DNA of 64,000 nt from Paenibacillus sp. YPG26. GTDB taxonomy: Bacteria > Bacillota > Bacilli > Paenibacillales > Paenibacillaceae. Location: the NCBI RefSeq assembly GCF_023704175.1, contig NZ_CP084530.1:492501-556500 (forward strand). Reading direction: 5' to 3'. Shown piece after piece: positions 23,938-33,373 of the stretch. The first letter of the stretch is position 1; each line of letters starts with the position of its first letter. A program made the position numbers and the translations under genes. The notes below the pieces were generated by a model. The model saw nothing but the letters and a program-made list of their open reading frames with translations, was not told the origin of the DNA and did no database searches.

Positions 23938-26900
23938 TTAATAACGGTCTTCGTTGCTGTCCTTGCTCACTATAATTGTAGTGGAGTCGGAGACATTTGG
24001 ATTCTCTCTATAAGCGACCTTAACTACAGCTCTGCCTTCTCTTAAGGCTGCGATGATGCCCGCACCAGGTCCAGTATCAGGGCCCAGAATTCGTACGGCA
24101 TTCTCAAATGAAACAACGGTCCAGATCAAGGAGGACTTGTCTTCAGGCGTAAGGCCTGGTGTCAATATAGACAGGTCTTCCATTAGGTTATGCATCTTCC
24201 CAACTTTCATCGAGATCTCCTCTGGTAGAGCGAGTGCCTTTAAAGGTTTTGGCATGATAGTAATCTCCTTGCTCGAGGATTTCCCTCCAGCGGATACAGT
24301 AACTATTACTGTTCCCGGTTTCAAGCCAGTTAGTGAGGTTGTCTGGGAATCTGTTGTACTTAGACTAGCCAGCGTTCCCCCGGTGCTGTCAGTAACTTCC
24401 CACTGATAGATCAGCTTATCCAGATCGTCAGCGTCAAGCGGGTTAAGCTTTACACCCAGATTGATACTGCTGCCAACCTCCACCTGATCTCCCCCTGTAA
24501 TGTTGATTCCTTGCAAAGGATTAATGACGGTAACTTGATATTCCTTCGTATAGGTGCGAATTACATGTGTGCTCTCATTCTCGGTGGTAGCGGTGACCAC
24601 AATAGTAACGGTCCCTGACTTCTGGCCTGTAACCATCTTTTTGTAGAAGTCACTGGAGTCAACCACATCTATATAACCACTTTCCTTGGGATCCCAGGTT
24701 ATCAAGTTCACCTTCTGGTTCACAAGAGGCAGGGAGGCTATGAGCTCAATCTGTTCACCTTTCCTCACGGTGTTCAGACCGCTGATGATCAGATCCGGCT
24801 GGATAACCTTGACTATGGCCGTGCCCGTAACCCCGCTGCCATCTGTCGCTTTAACGGTAATCCGGGCTTCTCCTACACTAATCGCATTGATAATTCCGGT
24901 TACCGGGTCAACCGAGACAACTCCTGGCTTGTCGGAAATCCAGTTGAAATCCTTGTTCGTTGCATCCTCTGGTTCATACTTGGCGATAAGCGGAAGGGTA
25001 TCACCCACAATCAGAGTGGCGTCCGGCAGCGACAGCTTCGTCAGCCAGGTGACAGCCTCAAATACATAATTTTGAAAAGGTAACGTCGTCGGCTGTTTAG
25101 CACCAATATCTGTGAAGGTTAGCACCGAATTCGTTAACGAGTATACGCCGTTCTTAGTCGGAATCACGGTAATGTCGAACACAACCGGGTCGGCGATATA
25201 GAATTTCTTATCACTGGAGAGCCGGTAGGTTATCGGGTTCAAGGTCCCTGTAAGTGTATATCCGCTCTCCAGGCTCCCGCTTTGTACAACGGTTCCAGCG
25301 GCCGTGCTCATCGCAATATTTGCGATTTGAAGGTTAGGTGGCAGAACTTCGTTGAACCGAATGCCGCTAATCTGGATCGGATTCTTCTCGGCATAGTAAG
25401 GAATCTGCTTGGGTGTAATCGTGTAACGCAGGGTGACCGGATCATTCTTGGCTACCTTGCCATTCACAACATTAGCCGAAATAGTACGATCCGTCTGAAG
25501 GTTGGCCGTAATTTTCTGAATCTTCACAGGAACAGACTGCTTGACTATAGCGCCCTGCTTGTCGCGAGCGGTGATCTCAACAGACATATCCCCGCCCTGC
25601 GGCAGTGGGTTATCAAAGGTCATATTAACTACGTTCCCCGTATGAACAGTCTGCTCAGGCATCATCACCTTCTCGGTTCCGTCAGAGAATTTGAACCTGA
25701 AGCCAGTTGTGAGGTTGCGGTCCTTCAGATCCCAGTCATTGACGGTATAGCTGACAACGAGATTCTGATACGAAGGTATGATTGCATTGGCTACCGGTGA
25801 ATGAACGGTGATGACGGGCGCATGATTCGAACCGATAAAAGCACGATACATCGTGTTCACGAACAACTTTTGCTCCCATTCTGGGAATCCGGTGTTGTCA
25901 TGTCCTGTCCCTGAGTAAGTTACATTACCCTTGGAGTAGGTGTAGTAATGGTTCCAGCTGTCCTGCTCATCCCGTGTGCCGCCCGCAATGTTATACCAGG
26001 GAACAATCGACTCATCTTCAAGATTCAAGGTGAAATACTGGTTATGCGTCACGTTGACACTAGGTGAGCTAGCACCCGATTTGCTTAGATAAAATGGGTA
26101 TTGAGTAAGAAGGCCGTCATTTACAATTCTTGTAGCTTCCGAGCTTCTTGGCGCCCCGAGTCCCAGATTCGTCTTGGGAGCAATCTGACCCGTGTCGGTC
26201 TGGAAATAGTCTCTCCAGTTCCTCCAGTTGGAGTTCCCCGAGTTCGGATCCTCGAAGATTGTATCATGCGTGAACATGACAGCTTGTCCTGTTGAAATGA
26301 ACTTTTTTACGGCTGCTGCTGCATTAGAGCTGATCGCTGCATAACGGTTATATTCATCCCTGAAGCCAAAAATAAGCATGTCGTAATCACCATTAAGTGT
26401 CATATAACCTGAGCTGTTAAAGGTGTCGATCCTCATATTCTTGATCTGGATATCATAATTGCCTCTATTATAGCTGTAGTTCTTATTGTTCAAATATTCC
26501 GGGTTCATATTAGTGGTAGTCAACAAGCTGCTGTTCGTATTGTCAGACGGCATAACCTGTAGCACACGGACAACCGTCTTCTCGTCTTGATACTGGATCG
26601 TGCCTGTCTCGTAACTCTTCAGCTTGCTTGTCTGGTCAACCAGTTCAAGTCTCCAATAGAGCAGCCCGGAGTAAGCCTTTGGCAGATCATACGTGATATT
26701 CCCTGATGCAGAGGTAACCGGTACGGAGGCGACCAGCTGATTCTCATCCATTTTGAGCACACTGTCTACACCTATATACAAGTTCGCGTTGATAATGCGA
26801 TTCCTGAAGTCCGTAATATTATTAGCGTCAAAAGTGAATGTCAGTTTGTTGCCAGTCGTATACACTTTAGTCTGGTCAGCGCTATAGTCGATGGGTTTGG

Positions 26901-27537
26901 AATTCACCTTGAGTCTTGGCCGTTTGGTCAGCATACCCGCATAAGGCGTATCCGCGAGTTTTTTTGCGAGCGCAGGACTTCCGCTAGTTGAAGTCAGGTC
27001 AGTCGAATTCACAAAGATCACATTGCTTCTGGCCCCGGCTTTTGTGCTGTAAGGATAAAATACCTTATACAAGTTGCCCTGCGGCTTCTGTTCAAGAACT
27101 TTGTTGTTAACGATAACGAGCAGACCCTTGTCCACATATTCCTTCACAATGGCATTCGCTTTAAGCATGGTGATGTCATTCATCAGCTCGGTTGTATTAT
27201 GAGCATTGGCCTGTCCAGAGTTAAGGGAGGTGAAAGTCTGCACCCCATTCGTACTGTAAGCCCCCGATCCAATGTAGATCGCATCATACTTACCATCCAG
27301 CTCATCCCTCAATGCAACGAATTTCTTCATGCGAATCGTGTCGACATTTCGGATATTTAGATCCATGCCTGGGAGACTCCTGACCACATTTGTCAATTCC
27401 GAAGTCTCTGTATTATCCCGGATTTCCAGAATTCTGAGCGGGTAAGGCGCTGGATTATCCGCGTTCACTCTTACCAGTACAATAGTCAGAAAGAAACCTA
27501 ATATTAAAAATAGTGCTAAATACCTAATATTCTTCAT
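23938..27537 (-). CDS. Large surface protein with DUF5057-like region and BIG2-type Ig repeats
   Basis: The ATG at 27537 follows AGGAG by 11 bases; the longer frame to 27576 has no site. The 1199 residues start with a membrane or signal segment (about 6-26). Residues about 35-560 contain alpha/beta blocks ('YDAIYIGSGAYSTNG'; 'YDMLIFGFRDEYNRYA' then 'FISTGQAVMFTHDTIFED') that recall the DUF5057 family and a ThuA/glutaminase-like fold. Residues about 580-830 hold Ig-like domains. About 836-915 is a clear BIG2 domain ('LIVGDTLPLIAKYEPEDAT ... GEARITVKATDG'), followed by three more Ig-like domains to the end. No LPXTG motif or anchor is seen; the N-terminal helix may hold it. It lies inside the pilus locus on the opposite strand, so a role in adhesion or pilus function is a context-based guess. 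Confidence 0.75.
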   Translation of the reverse strand: MKNIRYLALFLILGFFLTIVLVRVNADNPAPYPLRILEIRDNTETSELTNVVRSLPGMDLNIRNVDTIRMKKFVALRDELDGKYDAIYIGSGAYSTNGVQTFTSLNSGQANAHNTTELMNDITMLKANAIVKEYVDKGLLVIVNNKVLEQKPQGNLYKVFYPYSTKAGARSNVIFVNSTDLTSTSGSPALAKKLADTPYAGMLTKRPRLKVNSKPIDYSADQTKVYTTGNKLTFTFDANNITDFRNRIINANLYIGVDSVLKMDENQLVASVPVTSASGNITYDLPKAYSGLLYWRLELVDQTSKLKSYETGTIQYQDEKTVVRVLQVMPSDNTNSSLLTTTNMNPEYLNNKNYSYNRGNYDIQIKNMRIDTFNSSGYMTLNGDYDMLIFGFRDEYNRYAAISSNAAAAVKKFISTGQAVMFTHDTIFEDPNSGNSNWRNWRDYFQTDTGQIAPKTNLGLGAPRSSEATRIVNDGLLTQYPFYLSKSGASSPSVNVTHNQYFTLNLEDESIVPWYNIAGGTRDEQDSWNHYYTYSKGNVTYSGTGHDNTGFPEWEQKLFVNTMYRAFIGSNHAPVITVHSPVANAIIPSYQNLVVSYTVNDWDLKDRNLTTGFRFKFSDGTEKVMMPEQTVHTGNVVNMTFDNPLPQGGDMSVEITARDKQGAIVKQSVPVKIQKITANLQTDRTISANVVNGKVAKNDPVTLRYTITPKQIPYYAEKNPIQISGIRFNEVLPPNLQIANIAMSTAAGTVVQSGSLESGYTLTGTLNPITYRLSSDKKFYIADPVVFDITVIPTKNGVYSLTNSVLTFTDIGAKQPTTLPFQNYVFEAVTWLTKLSLPDATLIVGDTLPLIAKYEPEDATNKDFNWISDKPGVVSVDPVTGIINAISVGEARITVKATDGSGVTGTAIVKVIQPDLIISGLNTVRKGEQIELIASLPLVNQKVNLITWDPKESGYIDVVDSSDFYKKMVTGQKSGTVTIVVTATTENESTHVIRTYTKEYQVTVINPLQGINITGGDQVEVGSSINLGVKLNPLDADDLDKLIYQWEVTDSTGGTLASLSTTDSQTTSLTGLKPGTVIVTVSAGGKSSSKEITIMPKPLKALALPEEISMKVGKMHNLMEDLSILTPGLTPEDKSSLIWTVVSFENAVRILGPDTGPGAGIIAALREGRAVVKVAYRENPNVSDSTTIIVSKDSNEDRY

Positions 27538-27572
27538 AAGCCTATCACTCCTAGTGCTTCGTGTTGAAAAAA

Positions 27573-27608
27573 ACAATATTTTTCCCGTTATATCTGTAAA
27601 AATATTGT
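27573..27608. repeat. 11-bp perfect inverted repeat upstream of the large surface-protein gene
   Basis: The arms 'acaatattttt' and 'aaaaatattgt' are 14 bases apart, starting 36 bases before the ATG at 27537. The rest of the AT-rich gap 27577-27875, which separates two divergent units, shows no promoter I would call with confidence. Confidence 0.55.
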
Positions 27609-27875
27609 AAAAATACTAAGCCTATGTTATATATTTCTATAGGATAATGTACCATAGCAGGAGAATTATTAATAGGGAAAATCGCCCTTTTATGGGACTT
27701 ATTTAGTACGCTAACTCGCTTGCTTTAATTGTTGAAGTAACTCGTACTATTTTCTTATTTTTTCTATGAATCAATTTATAAATCTAATGCGGATTTGCTC
27801 TAAACTTGTCGAACTGGTTGCACTCAGTCTTTAGACAAATGCATGAAGAATACACCCCTTTGGAGTTGAATAGGC

Positions 27876-29540
27876 ATGGCCATGGTGAAGAAGAGATTGG
27901 GAGATCTGCTGGTAGAGCATGGGGTTATCTCCGAGGAACAGCTCCAGGAGGCTCTGAAGGAACAGCGCAAGACGAAGCGGCGGCTGGGGGATCTGTTGAT
28001 CTCTCAAGGCTATATTACTGAGCAGCAGTTAATAGAGGTACTGGAATTCCAGCTTGGTATTCCGCATGTGAATCTATTTAAATATCAGATTGACCCGGCT
28101 CTAACTCAAATTATTCCGGAAAGTATGGCCAAGCGTTATCAGGTGCTTCCTTTTATGAAGGAAGGCGGCAAGCTGATGGTTGCCATGGCGGACCCGCTGG
28201 ACTACTTTGCCATCGAAGATCTGCGCATGACCACGGGATTCCGGATCGAGCCGGCAATCTCTACACGGGATGACCTGCAGAGAGCTATAGCGCGCCATTA
28301 TGGCCTGCGGGACTCCATGAGCCAGATGATGGGGGAACTGCCCACCCAGGAAGAGATAGAAGAGACGGAGATCACGGATGAGAGCTCGCCCATTGTTCGG
28401 CTGGTGAATCAAATGATCCAGCAGGCGGTCCATTTGAAGGCATCAGATATTCATGTGGACCCGGGGGAGAACAATCTGGCGATCCGCTACCGGATTGATG
28501 GCCTGCTTAGAACGGAACGGGTAATCCCTAAGCAGATGCAGGGCTTTATTACAGCGAGACTCAAGATTATGGCCAAGCTGAACATTGCGGAGCGGCGTCT
28601 TCCACAGGATGGGCGCATGAAGCTGCAGTTCGACCTCAAGATGGTGGATATCCGGGTGTCCTCATTGCCTACAATTCATGGGGAGAAGATTGTGCTGCGT
28701 CTGCTGGATTTGAGCACAGGGGTCAAGTCGATTGACCATCTTGGCTTCAGCCAGCGTGATATGGAAGTCTTCAAGGATATGATCGAGAAGCCTTACGGGA
28801 TTCTATTGATTACCGGTCCGACAGGCAGTGGTAAGACAACGACCCTGTATTCGGCGCTGAGCCATCTGAATAATGAGAGCTCTAATATTATTACGGTGGA
28901 AGACCCGGTGGAATATCAGCTTGAAGGGATTAATCAGGTGCATGTGAATCCGGCGATTGGCCTTACTTTTGCCGCGGGACTGCGCTCGATCCTTCGTCAA
29001 GACCCGAATATTGTAATGGTCGGAGAGATCCGGGATAACGAGACGGCGGAGATCGCCATCCGGGCTTCCCTGACGGGACACCTGGTGCTATCCACCATTC
29101 ATACGAATGATGCGATCAGTACGATCACCCGTCTTCGGGATATGGACATCGAGCCTTATCTTATCGCCTCATCCCTGCTCGGAGTTGTAGCACAGCGGCT
29201 TGTCCGCCGGATCTGCCCGGAGTGCAGAACTTCTTACACCCCCACTGAGCAGGAGGTCATCCTGCTGAACAGCCATGGCAGAGAGGTTCAGACCTTGTAC
29301 CGCGGCAAAGGTTGCGGGAATTGCAATCAGACCGGTTATCGCGGCAGGCTTGCGATTCATGAGGTTCTACTCATTAACGACCAGCTGCGCAGGATGATTA
29401 CCAGCTCCGATTCCGTAGAAGAGCTTCGTCAGGCGGCACGTGAGCAGGGAATGGTTGATCTGATGGATGACGGCTTCGATAAGGTGCTGCAGGGCGTAAC
29501 CACGGTACAGGAGGTTCTGCGTGAGACCGTTGCTCACTAA
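27876..29540 (+). CDS. pilB: Type IV pilus assembly ATPase
   Basis: PilB is the cytoplasmic hexameric ATPase that drives pilin polymerisation. The 554-residue protein starts with a GspE/PilB N-terminal domain (about 1-140, 'RLGDLLVEHGVISEEQL' and again 'RLGDLLISQGYITEQQL'). Then comes the ATPase core with Walker A 'GPTGSGKTTT' at 314-321, 'DPNIVMVGEIRDNETAEIA' as Walker B/Asp box, and a zinc tetracysteine C447, C450, C480, C483. The first ATG at 27876 has GGAG 11 bases upstream; an ATG two codons later is equally possible. It heads the gene run pilB-pilT-pilC. Confidence 0.95.
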   Translation: MAMVKKRLGDLLVEHGVISEEQLQEALKEQRKTKRRLGDLLISQGYITEQQLIEVLEFQLGIPHVNLFKYQIDPALTQIIPESMAKRYQVLPFMKEGGKLMVAMADPLDYFAIEDLRMTTGFRIEPAISTRDDLQRAIARHYGLRDSMSQMMGELPTQEEIEETEITDESSPIVRLVNQMIQQAVHLKASDIHVDPGENNLAIRYRIDGLLRTERVIPKQMQGFITARLKIMAKLNIAERRLPQDGRMKLQFDLKMVDIRVSSLPTIHGEKIVLRLLDLSTGVKSIDHLGFSQRDMEVFKDMIEKPYGILLITGPTGSGKTTTLYSALSHLNNESSNIITVEDPVEYQLEGINQVHVNPAIGLTFAAGLRSILRQDPNIVMVGEIRDNETAEIAIRASLTGHLVLSTIHTNDAISTITRLRDMDIEPYLIASSLLGVVAQRLVRRICPECRTSYTPTEQEVILLNSHGREVQTLYRGKGCGNCNQTGYRGRLAIHEVLLINDQLRRMITSSDSVEELRQAAREQGMVDLMDDGFDKVLQGVTTVQEVLRETVAH

Positions 29541-29554
29541 GGGAGGGATAGAGG

Positions 29555-30598
29555 ATGACTCAACAGATAGAACAACTGCTAAGACGAGCGAACGATGATG
29601 GTGCCTCTGATCTTCATATTTCAGCAGGCTCCCCTCCTATGATGCGGATAGACGGAACACTCACACCTCTTGACGATAGTCTGGTTACCGCGGCTGAGGC
29701 TCAGCAGATGGCTGAGGAGCTGCTTGGCGCGGAGAAGGCCCAGAAGTTCCATGAAGCGGGAGAAATAGATTTCGCCCACACTATCGAAGACGTGGGAAGA
29801 TACCGAATAAATATATATAGACAGCGTGGTGAGATCAGTATCGCAGCAAGACTTATTCCAGGCACAATTCCTACATTAGAGCAGCTGCAGCTACCTTCGA
29901 TTATCACTACGCTTGCGAATAAGCCTCAAGGATTAATCCTCGTAACCGGGCCAACCGGAAGCGGGAAATCCTCCACATTAGCCGCAGTCATCGGCTACAT
30001 TAACCGGACTCAGAAGAAGCATATTGTCACTTTGGAAGATCCGGTGGAATATCTGCACACCCATGGATCCTCGCTGATTCATCAGCGGGAGGTGGGAAGG
30101 GATACAGCCAGCTTCGCCAATGGTCTGAGAGCTGCACTCCGGCAGGATCCGGACGTGATTCTGGTCGGTGAGATGCGCGATTTGGAGACCATATCGGCGG
30201 CCATCACCGCAGCGGAGACCGGTCACCTTGTACTGGCTACGCTGCATACCACGGATGCTCCGCAGACGATTGACCGGATCATCGATGCCTTTCCAGGTCC
30301 GCAGCAGGCCCAGATTCGCGCTCAGCTGGCTTCGGTGCTGATCTCGGTCATCTCGCAGCGGCTTCTGCCGCGAGCAGGCCGTGCGGGCGGAAGGCTATGC
30401 GCCACTGAGATCCTGGTGAATACGCCAGCAGTGGCGAATCTGATTCGAACCGAGAAGAGCCACCAGATCAAGAGCCTAATGCAGACCGGGCGACAGCAAG
30501 GCATGCATACGCTGGATATGGCCATTCGCGAGCAGCTGCAGCAGGGTCTTGTTGATCCCTCAGCAGCCAAGGCTTATCTTACGGAGGCGATGAGCTGA
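29555..30598 (+). CDS. pilT: Type IV pilus retraction ATPase
   Basis: PilT powers pilus retraction and so twitching motility or DNA uptake. The 347 residues match the usual length. N-terminal PAS-like domain 'GASDLHISAGSPPMMRIDG', Walker A 'GPTGSGKSST' at 132-139, 'DPDVILVGEMRDLETI', and the PilT motif 'AAETGHLVLATLHTTDA' are all present; it lacks the zinc cysteines of PilB. The start follows GGGAGGGATAGAGG and lies 14 bases after pilB. Its last base overlaps the pilC ATG (TGATG). Its presence argues for a true retractable pilus and not a simple ComG pseudopilus. Confidence 0.95.
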   Translation: MTQQIEQLLRRANDDGASDLHISAGSPPMMRIDGTLTPLDDSLVTAAEAQQMAEELLGAEKAQKFHEAGEIDFAHTIEDVGRYRINIYRQRGEISIAARLIPGTIPTLEQLQLPSIITTLANKPQGLILVTGPTGSGKSSTLAAVIGYINRTQKKHIVTLEDPVEYLHTHGSSLIHQREVGRDTASFANGLRAALRQDPDVILVGEMRDLETISAAITAAETGHLVLATLHTTDAPQTIDRIIDAFPGPQQAQIRAQLASVLISVISQRLLPRAGRAGGRLCATEILVNTPAVANLIRTEKSHQIKSLMQTGRQQGMHTLDMAIREQLQQGLVDPSAAKAYLTEAMS

Positions 30599-31806
30599 TG
30601 CCGCAATTTGAATATCAGATTAAGACAGCCAGAGGGAAGCAGCTGAAAGGCAAGCTCTCTGCAGCGGACAAGTCTACCGCTATGGAAGAACTCCGCAAGC
30701 GGGGAGTTACGGTATTTTCCCTTAAGGAGCAGAACACCACACTGCTCTCCAAAGAAATCTATATTGGTAATCCAGTCAAGAATGTACAGTTCATTATCTA
30801 CTGCCGGCAGTTCGCTACCTTGATCCGTGCTGGAGTCACTATAGTGGATGCTACGGTAATTCTGTCCGAACAGACGGACAGCAAGGCGCTGAGAAAGGCA
30901 CTGCGGGATATTCACTCCAGTCTGCTGCGCGGTGTTCCCTACTCACAGGCGGTTCAGGATCATAAGAAGATCTTCCCGTCCATGTTCGTCAGCATGATCC
31001 GCGCCGGGGAAGAGTCCGGGAATCTGGAGGGGACGCTTGACCGCCTGGCCCAATTCTTCGAGAAGCAGTACAAGACCAAGGAGAAGGTCAAGTCCGCCTT
31101 GATGTATCCCATTACGGTGGGCGTGCTCGCTATCGCTGCGGTAGTGTACCTGTTGTGGGCGATCGTGCCCCAGTTCGTGCAGATGTTCGCTTCCATGAAT
31201 GCGGAACTTCCGGTTGTAACGAAGATTGTGCTCGCCCTTAGCAACAGTATTCAGCATCAGTGGTACTACTGGTTCGGGGGTCTGCTGCTTCTAATAATTG
31301 GATTCCAGTTATACAAACGGACGGAGAAGGGAGCCTACTGGGTCGATTATGCCAAGCTTAAGGTTCCTGTATTCGGTAAATTGATTCAAAAGAGCGCCAT
31401 CGCGCAGTTCGCCCGCACCTTCTCATCCCTGTATGCCAGCTCCGTGCCTGTGCTGCAGTCCCTGGCGATCGTGGAAGACGTCGCCGGGAATAAAGTCATT
31501 GCCGGATTCATTCACAGTGCCGGGGATTCACTAAGACAGGGTAATCCGCTAAGTGAACCCCTTAAGAAGGCGTGGGTGTTTCCACCGCTGGTCACACAGA
31601 TGATTGCGATAGGTGAGGAGACGGGAGCGCTTGATCAGATGCTTGAGAAGGTCGCGGATTTCTACGAGATGGATGTAGAGAACACGGTAGACCGGTTGAA
31701 GTCGCTCATTGAGCCGCTGCTTATCGTTTTCCTCGCTGCTGTGGTAGGTACCATTGTGGCTGCGATTATGCTGCCGATGTTCAGTATCTATGGTCAGATG
31801 GGATAA
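30598..31806 (+). CDS. pilC: Type IV pilus inner-membrane platform protein
   Basis: PilC is the integral membrane platform that couples PilB and PilT to the pilus. The 402-residue protein has two repeats of the GspF fold (about 65-190 and 270-395) with membrane helices near 165-190, 215-240 and 372-395. Motifs 'FARTFSSLYASSVPVLQSL' and 'EETGALDQMLEKVADFYE' are typical. The N-terminal cytoplasmic part 'MPQFEYQIKTARGKQLKG' is also typical of the family. It overlaps pilT by one base. After it, 169 bases without a gene precede pilA. Confidence 0.94.
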   Translation: MPQFEYQIKTARGKQLKGKLSAADKSTAMEELRKRGVTVFSLKEQNTTLLSKEIYIGNPVKNVQFIIYCRQFATLIRAGVTIVDATVILSEQTDSKALRKALRDIHSSLLRGVPYSQAVQDHKKIFPSMFVSMIRAGEESGNLEGTLDRLAQFFEKQYKTKEKVKSALMYPITVGVLAIAAVVYLLWAIVPQFVQMFASMNAELPVVTKIVLALSNSIQHQWYYWFGGLLLLIIGFQLYKRTEKGAYWVDYAKLKVPVFGKLIQKSAIAQFARTFSSLYASSVPVLQSLAIVEDVAGNKVIAGFIHSAGDSLRQGNPLSEPLKKAWVFPPLVTQMIAIGEETGALDQMLEKVADFYEMDVENTVDRLKSLIEPLLIVFLAAVVGTIVAAIMLPMFSIYGQMG

Positions 31807-31975
31807 CTGGAATTGTCCTTGGATGTAGGAGAACTAGAGCTTGAAGGGTGGTGCCGCTGATCGGATAGTTCACACTACAGCATCTGCAGAATAGGCATCG
31901 TGGGTCGTGATACTGGTCGGTTTAGTCAAGCTTGAAGATAATTACACACTTAAATTACAACTAGGAGGAATTATT

Positions 31976-32503
31976 ATGTTAGCACAAGCTATGAACAGAA
32001 GATTGAAGAAACTTGGGAAGGAAGAGAAAGGATTCACCCTGATCGAGCTCTTGGCCGTTATCGTTATCCTCGGTATTATTGCAATTATTGCGATTCCGCT
32101 GATTAGTAATATTATTAATAATGCTAGAACAGATTCCGATGTAGCTACCGCCAGACAGGTGTACGATGCCGCTAGACTTTATATTATCAATGAGAAGAAT
32201 GGCGATTTCAAAGATAAAACTGTAAGTATTGTTTCTAATGCTACAGGCGATGATACTCTTCAAGGAAAAGGTTATCTAGAAAAAGGAATAGTTTTACCAA
32301 GTACAAAAGCTCAAATTACAGGAGGAACAGTAACATTTGATGCGAACGGTAATCTGAAAGCTACAGACGGGGTTGTGATTAAAACCACTTCAAATGCTGG
32401 TGATGATAAGAAGTATTCCGCTGATGAAATAATGAAAGCTAAAGCCGCACCGGCCACTAATACTAACAGCAATACTAACACTAATACTAATAACGGTGGC
32501 TAA
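31976..32503 (+). CDS. pilA: Major type IV prepilin
   Basis: The ATG at 31976 follows AGGAGG by 8 bases; upstream in-frame starts have no such site. The 175-residue protein has a long leader of 19 residues and the prepilin motif 'KGFTLIELLAVIVILGII' (cleavage after Gly19, mature Phe1, Glu5). The mature helix continues to about residue 60 and is followed by a compact C-terminal head without Cys. The tail is repetitive in Asn and Thr ('ATNTNSNTNTNTNNGG'), perhaps glycosylated, as low-complexity Ser/Thr/Asn tails can be. It is the best candidate for the major pilin, given its strong ribosome binding site and own terminator. Confidence 0.88.
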   Translation: MLAQAMNRRLKKLGKEEKGFTLIELLAVIVILGIIAIIAIPLISNIINNARTDSDVATARQVYDAARLYIINEKNGDFKDKTVSIVSNATGDDTLQGKGYLEKGIVLPSTKAQITGGTVTFDANGNLKATDGVVIKTTSNAGDDKKYSADEIMKAKAAPATNTNSNTNTNTNNGG

Positions 32504-32547
32504 TTACAGTCTTATAAATTAATACTACTTGAATTTATTCATTCCCC

Positions 32548-32576
32548 AGGAACCGGCCAACCCCGGTTCCTGTTTC
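32548..32576 (+). terminator. Terminator after pilA
   Basis: The 9-bp stem aggaaccgg/ccggttcct is followed by GTTTC. The short T-run suggests partial termination, which would keep pilA above the downstream genes. Confidence 0.6.
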
Positions 32577-32608
32577 AAATTCACAATAGAAAGTAGACTT
32601 GGCCCTTG

Positions 32609-33364
32609 ATGTCTATCTTTATTGCCATATATGTTACTCTGCTAGGATTGATGCTCGGTTCCTTTTATAACGTGGTTGCCCTCCGTGTACCGGCGGGGGA
32701 ATCTATCATTCATCCGCCATCCCGCTGCTCTTCCTGCGGGACCCGGCTTCGGGCGAGGGATCTCATCCCGGTGTTCAGCTATCTGTTCTCAGGCGGCAGA
32801 TGCCGCAACTGTTCAGCCAAGCTGTCCGCGCTCTATCCGCTGGGAGAGGCCGCAACCGGCCTGCTCTTCCTGTGGGTCTATCTCCGGACAGGGCTCGCCG
32901 GTGAGTCTCTGGTTGGACTGGCTCTGGTCAGTCTCGGCGTGATTGTGACCATCTCGGACTTGAAATATATGCGCATTCCGAATAAAGTGCTGCTTTTTTT
33001 CGCGCCATTACTTATCTTACTGCGTATCCTTGTTCCCGAATATTCCCTTTGGAGTCATATGCTTGGGGCTCTTGCCGGGGGAGGGATCATTCTGCTCATT
33101 ATTGTCATCTCCGGCGGGGGGATGGGCATGGGGGATGCGAAGCTGCTGGCATTATGCGGCCTCGTTATAGGGCTTCCGAACACACTCCTTGCGCTATTCA
33201 TCGCTTGTGTGCTTGGGACCCTGGTTGGCGGAGTCCTCATGTTAGCCGGCATTCTACAGCGCAGGCAGCCCATTCCCTTCGGGCCTTGGTTGATTATAGG
33301 GATATTCGTGGCTTACGGATACGGTTCACAGATTATTAGCGGGTACTTCTCGCTCATCGGTTAG
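32609..33364 (+). CDS. pilD: Prepilin peptidase (leader peptidase/N-methyltransferase)
   Basis: PilD removes prepilin leaders and methylates the new N-terminus. It is an 8-helix aspartic protease of the membrane. The 251 residues carry two CxxC pairs in the cytoplasmic loop ('CSSCGTRLRARDLIP' and 'GGRCRNC'). The two catalytic Asp occur in 'ISDLKYMRIPN' and 'GMGMGDAKLLAL', as in GxGD proteases. Both peptidase and methyltransferase parts are present. The ATG at 32609 (or TTG 32606) has only a weak ribosome binding site. It lies between pilA and pilMN. Confidence 0.93.
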   Translation: MSIFIAIYVTLLGLMLGSFYNVVALRVPAGESIIHPPSRCSSCGTRLRARDLIPVFSYLFSGGRCRNCSAKLSALYPLGEAATGLLFLWVYLRTGLAGESLVGLALVSLGVIVTISDLKYMRIPNKVLLFFAPLLILLRILVPEYSLWSHMLGALAGGGIILLIIVISGGGMGMGDAKLLALCGLVIGLPNTLLALFIACVLGTLVGGVLMLAGILQRRQPIPFGPWLIIGIFVAYGYGSQIISGYFSLIG

Positions 33365-33373
33365 GGGGTTCAA

